Origin: Clostridium sp. UBA1056
Lineage (GTDB): Bacteria; Bacillota; Clostridia; Clostridiales; Clostridiaceae
Length of the DNA stretch: 8,315 nucleotides
Assembly: GCA_002316385.1 (NCBI GenBank)
Contig: DCDL01000023.1
Location: 24,267-32,581 of the forward strand
Direction of reading: 5' to 3'
Shown: piece after piece, positions 6,495 to 8,315 of the stretch
Layout of the letters: every line of letters begins with the position of its first letter
How positions within the stretch are numbered: position 1 is the first letter of the stretch
The notes under the pieces: generated by a model
What the model saw: the letters and a program-made list of their open reading frames with translations, nothing else
Told to the model about the DNA's origin: nothing
Databases searched by the model: none
Made by a program: the position numbers and the translations under genes

Positions 6495-8279
6495 ATGAAA
6501 GGCACAGTTGTATCAATATGGTTAAACACTTGTAGAAAAATATATAATGATTCACAAGTGAATGAAGCTATGGATCATGCAGGATGGGAAACAGGGAAGA
6601 TATTTTCTCCATTAGAAGAAGTAGATGACAATGTAATAGCTAAATTTATATCAAAATTATCGAAATCAAGAAGTTTAACTAAAGAAAAGTTATGGAATGA
6701 AATAGGAAAGGATAATATACACTCTTTTGTTAGTGTATATCCAATATGTTTTAAAAAAAGAAATGCCTATGAGTTTTTAAGATCGCTAAATAATATACAT
6801 GTGGCAATAACTAAAAAGATTCCAGGAGCTAAGCCACCTATAGTAGATGTTGTGCAGATATCTAAAACAAAAGCAATAATTACTTATTCGTCTAGAAGAA
6901 AGATGTTTGATTATTTCTTAGGTATGCTTGAGGGAACCTTTGCATATTACAACGAAGCATTAGAGTTTAAAATTTTAGAGAAATCTGGAGAGGGGATGAA
7001 AGTGGAAGTGACCTTCGAAAAAGAAATCAATAGTAAAAAAAGCTATGGTTTTAATAAAATTTTATCCTTTGGTTTTATAAAATCATTACCAGTTAAAGCG
7101 TCGATATTTACTTTTATCCTAACTTTTATTGGATCAATATTAATACTTGGAGTTAAAAGCATAGTTCCTGCTTTAGAAACTACAGCATTAGCTACAGTAG
7201 TAACATTCATAGGTACATATTTGTTATTAAAACCTATTAAAACTATGACTCAATTACAAGAAGATAGCCAAAATGGGAAAGGTTATGATGCTGTAAGTAC
7301 TAAGGATGAACTTGAAGTTTTATATGAGACTATTAAAGCTAGATCTAATACTTCTTCAATGGACATGACAGAGTTTGATGCTAATGTCAGTGAGATGATG
7401 GAGTATCTTAATAAAGTTAAAGCTATATCAGACATAATGGGAAACTCATCTAAAGAAATATCTACAGTAGTAGAACAAATGTCAGATACTAGTGTGGATC
7501 AAGCTAATAATACAGAAAGAGTTGCATATGGATTAAATGATAATATTAGAGCTCTAAATAGTTTAGTGAATAGTGAAAATGAAAATAAAGTAGCTATGGA
7601 AGATACTGTAATGGAAATTAGTAGAGGATTTGACGAAATAAAAACCGTAAGCAATAATATTCAAAAAACATTGGACAAGTTCCAAGAAGTAAAAGAAACA
7701 GGAGTTAAGCTAAATAATAAAGCTAGTGATATTACTAATATAGTATCAATAGTAGCTCAGATTTCTGATATGACAAATCTTTTAGCCTTAAATGCCTCTA
7801 TAGAAGCAGCGCGAGCTGGAGAACATGGTAGAGGATTTGCCGTTGTTGCAGAAGAAGTAAGAAAGCTTGCAGAACAAACTAAGGATGCTGTTGAAGAAAT
7901 TAATTTAAATCTTAAAGAGTTTGTGGGAGATATTAAGTACACAGTAGACATCATAGGAGATCAATGTGTAGCTCTTCAAACACAAACTGATGGATTAGAG
8001 AGAATTCGAGATATAAGTGCTGGTACAACTAGTGCTATCAATAAAGTATCAGAATCAATGATTACTACAATCAATGATTTAGGGAGAGAAGTTAAAGCTA
8101 TAGAAGGAATGTATGATAGTGTGGAATCATTAGCTGCTATCGCACAAGAAAATTCTGCTTCATCTCAAGAAGTTAGTGCTAGTGTAACAGTTTATACAGA
8201 GGAAATGATTAAACTTACTGCAGCTATAGGTGAGGTTCAAAGAATTACAGAATATTTTAGAAATACATTAGATTTATAA
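6495..8279 (+). CDS. H-NOX (heme NO/O2-binding) methyl-accepting chemotaxis protein
   Basis: This 594-residue receptor couples a heme gas sensor to chemotaxis. Residues 1 to about 182 are an H-NOX domain whose numbering matches Thermoanaerobacter tengcongensis H-NOX: heme ligand His102, the porphyrin-binding Y131-x-S133-x-R135 motif and Pro115 at the heme. The distal O2-bonding set Trp9, Asn74 and Tyr140 is also present. Two hydrophobic segments (about 201-220 and 226-247) are joined by a very short loop, so both H-NOX and signalling domains are cytoplasmic and no outside sensor exists. A partial HAMP-like linker (about 245-285) leads to the MCP signalling region, with its conserved tip near EAARAGEHGRGFAVVAEEVR (437-456), which contacts CheA/CheW. 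No CheR-docking pentapeptide is seen at the C-terminus. ATG 6495 has GAGGG at 6481-6485. The 37-bp gap after the kinase lacks a terminator, so co-transcription is likely. Family precedent is the C. botulinum H-NOX-MCP called SONO. Confidence 0.95.
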   Translation: MKGTVVSIWLNTCRKIYNDSQVNEAMDHAGWETGKIFSPLEEVDDNVIAKFISKLSKSRSLTKEKLWNEIGKDNIHSFVSVYPICFKKRNAYEFLRSLNNIHVAITKKIPGAKPPIVDVVQISKTKAIITYSSRRKMFDYFLGMLEGTFAYYNEALEFKILEKSGEGMKVEVTFEKEINSKKSYGFNKILSFGFIKSLPVKASIFTFILTFIGSILILGVKSIVPALETTALATVVTFIGTYLLLKPIKTMTQLQEDSQNGKGYDAVSTKDELEVLYETIKARSNTSSMDMTEFDANVSEMMEYLNKVKAISDIMGNSSKEISTVVEQMSDTSVDQANNTERVAYGLNDNIRALNSLVNSENENKVAMEDTVMEISRGFDEIKTVSNNIQKTLDKFQEVKETGVKLNNKASDITNIVSIVAQISDMTNLLALNASIEAARAGEHGRGFAVVAEEVRKLAEQTKDAVEEINLNLKEFVGDIKYTVDIIGDQCVALQTQTDGLERIRDISAGTTSAINKVSESMITTINDLGREVKAIEGMYDSVESLAAIAQENSASSQEVSASVTVYTEEMIKLTAAIGEVQRITEYFRNTLDL

Positions 8280-8315
8280 TTAGGCATCTGAAAATAAATA
8301 ATAAGTCAAAGATGG

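Noticed and set aside
7757..7954. Minus-strand open frame inside the MCP signalling tip
   Set aside because: It is the mirror of the most conserved MCP segment and is a coding artefact.
8280..8315. Terminator after the H-NOX-MCP gene
   Set aside because: No stem with a U-run is visible in the last 36 bases; the operon end lies beyond the window.
1..8315. CRISPR array, tRNA/rRNA, insertion sequence or prophage signs
   Set aside because: No spaced repeats, cloverleaf, transposase or phage structural genes were seen; the XRE regulator alone does not indicate a prophage.

Overview
The window comes from an A+T-rich, Gram-positive, spore-forming anaerobe, most likely Clostridium in the strict sense. 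The evidence is low G+C third positions, strong AGGAGG-type ribosome binding sites, U-tailed hairpin terminators, a csp-sleC spore-germination pair, and a heme H-NOX domain fused to a chemotaxis receptor. That fusion is characteristic of clostridia and other obligate anaerobes. I cannot name the species.

All six genes I can support lie on the + strand, in three blocks. Block A (1-802) is a single XRE-type regulator with a degenerate S24/LexA-like C-terminal half, closed by a strong terminator. Block B (about 823-4141) is a germination module. It holds a subtilisin-like Csp protease with an intact catalytic triad and the spore-cortex-lytic enzyme SleC, its expected substrate. Each gene has its own candidate promoter of the same mother-cell sigma-K-like form (AC, 16 nt, CATAnnnTA) at nearly the same distance from the start codon. 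A weak terminator-like hairpin lies between the genes and a good terminator follows sleC. Block C (about 4227-8279) is a probable operon. It contains an OmpR-type response regulator, a membrane histidine kinase starting one base after the regulator's stop, and, 37 bp later, an H-NOX methyl-accepting chemotaxis protein whose residue numbering matches Thermoanaerobacter H-NOX (W9, N74, H102, P115, Y131-x-S-x-R135, Y140).

Functionally, Block B would act in the dormant spore: Csp cleaves pro-SleC and the activated enzyme degrades cortex peptidoglycan during germination. Block C appears to join gas sensing (NO and/or O2 through heme) and motility signalling with an envelope-sensing two-component system. 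The physical linkage is visible; a functional link is inference. The protein families are known. The observations most worth following are the gas sensor beside a two-component system, the duplicated sporulation-promoter layout of csp and sleC, and a long A/T-only inverted repeat upstream of csp. No RNA gene, CRISPR array or insertion sequence was found.
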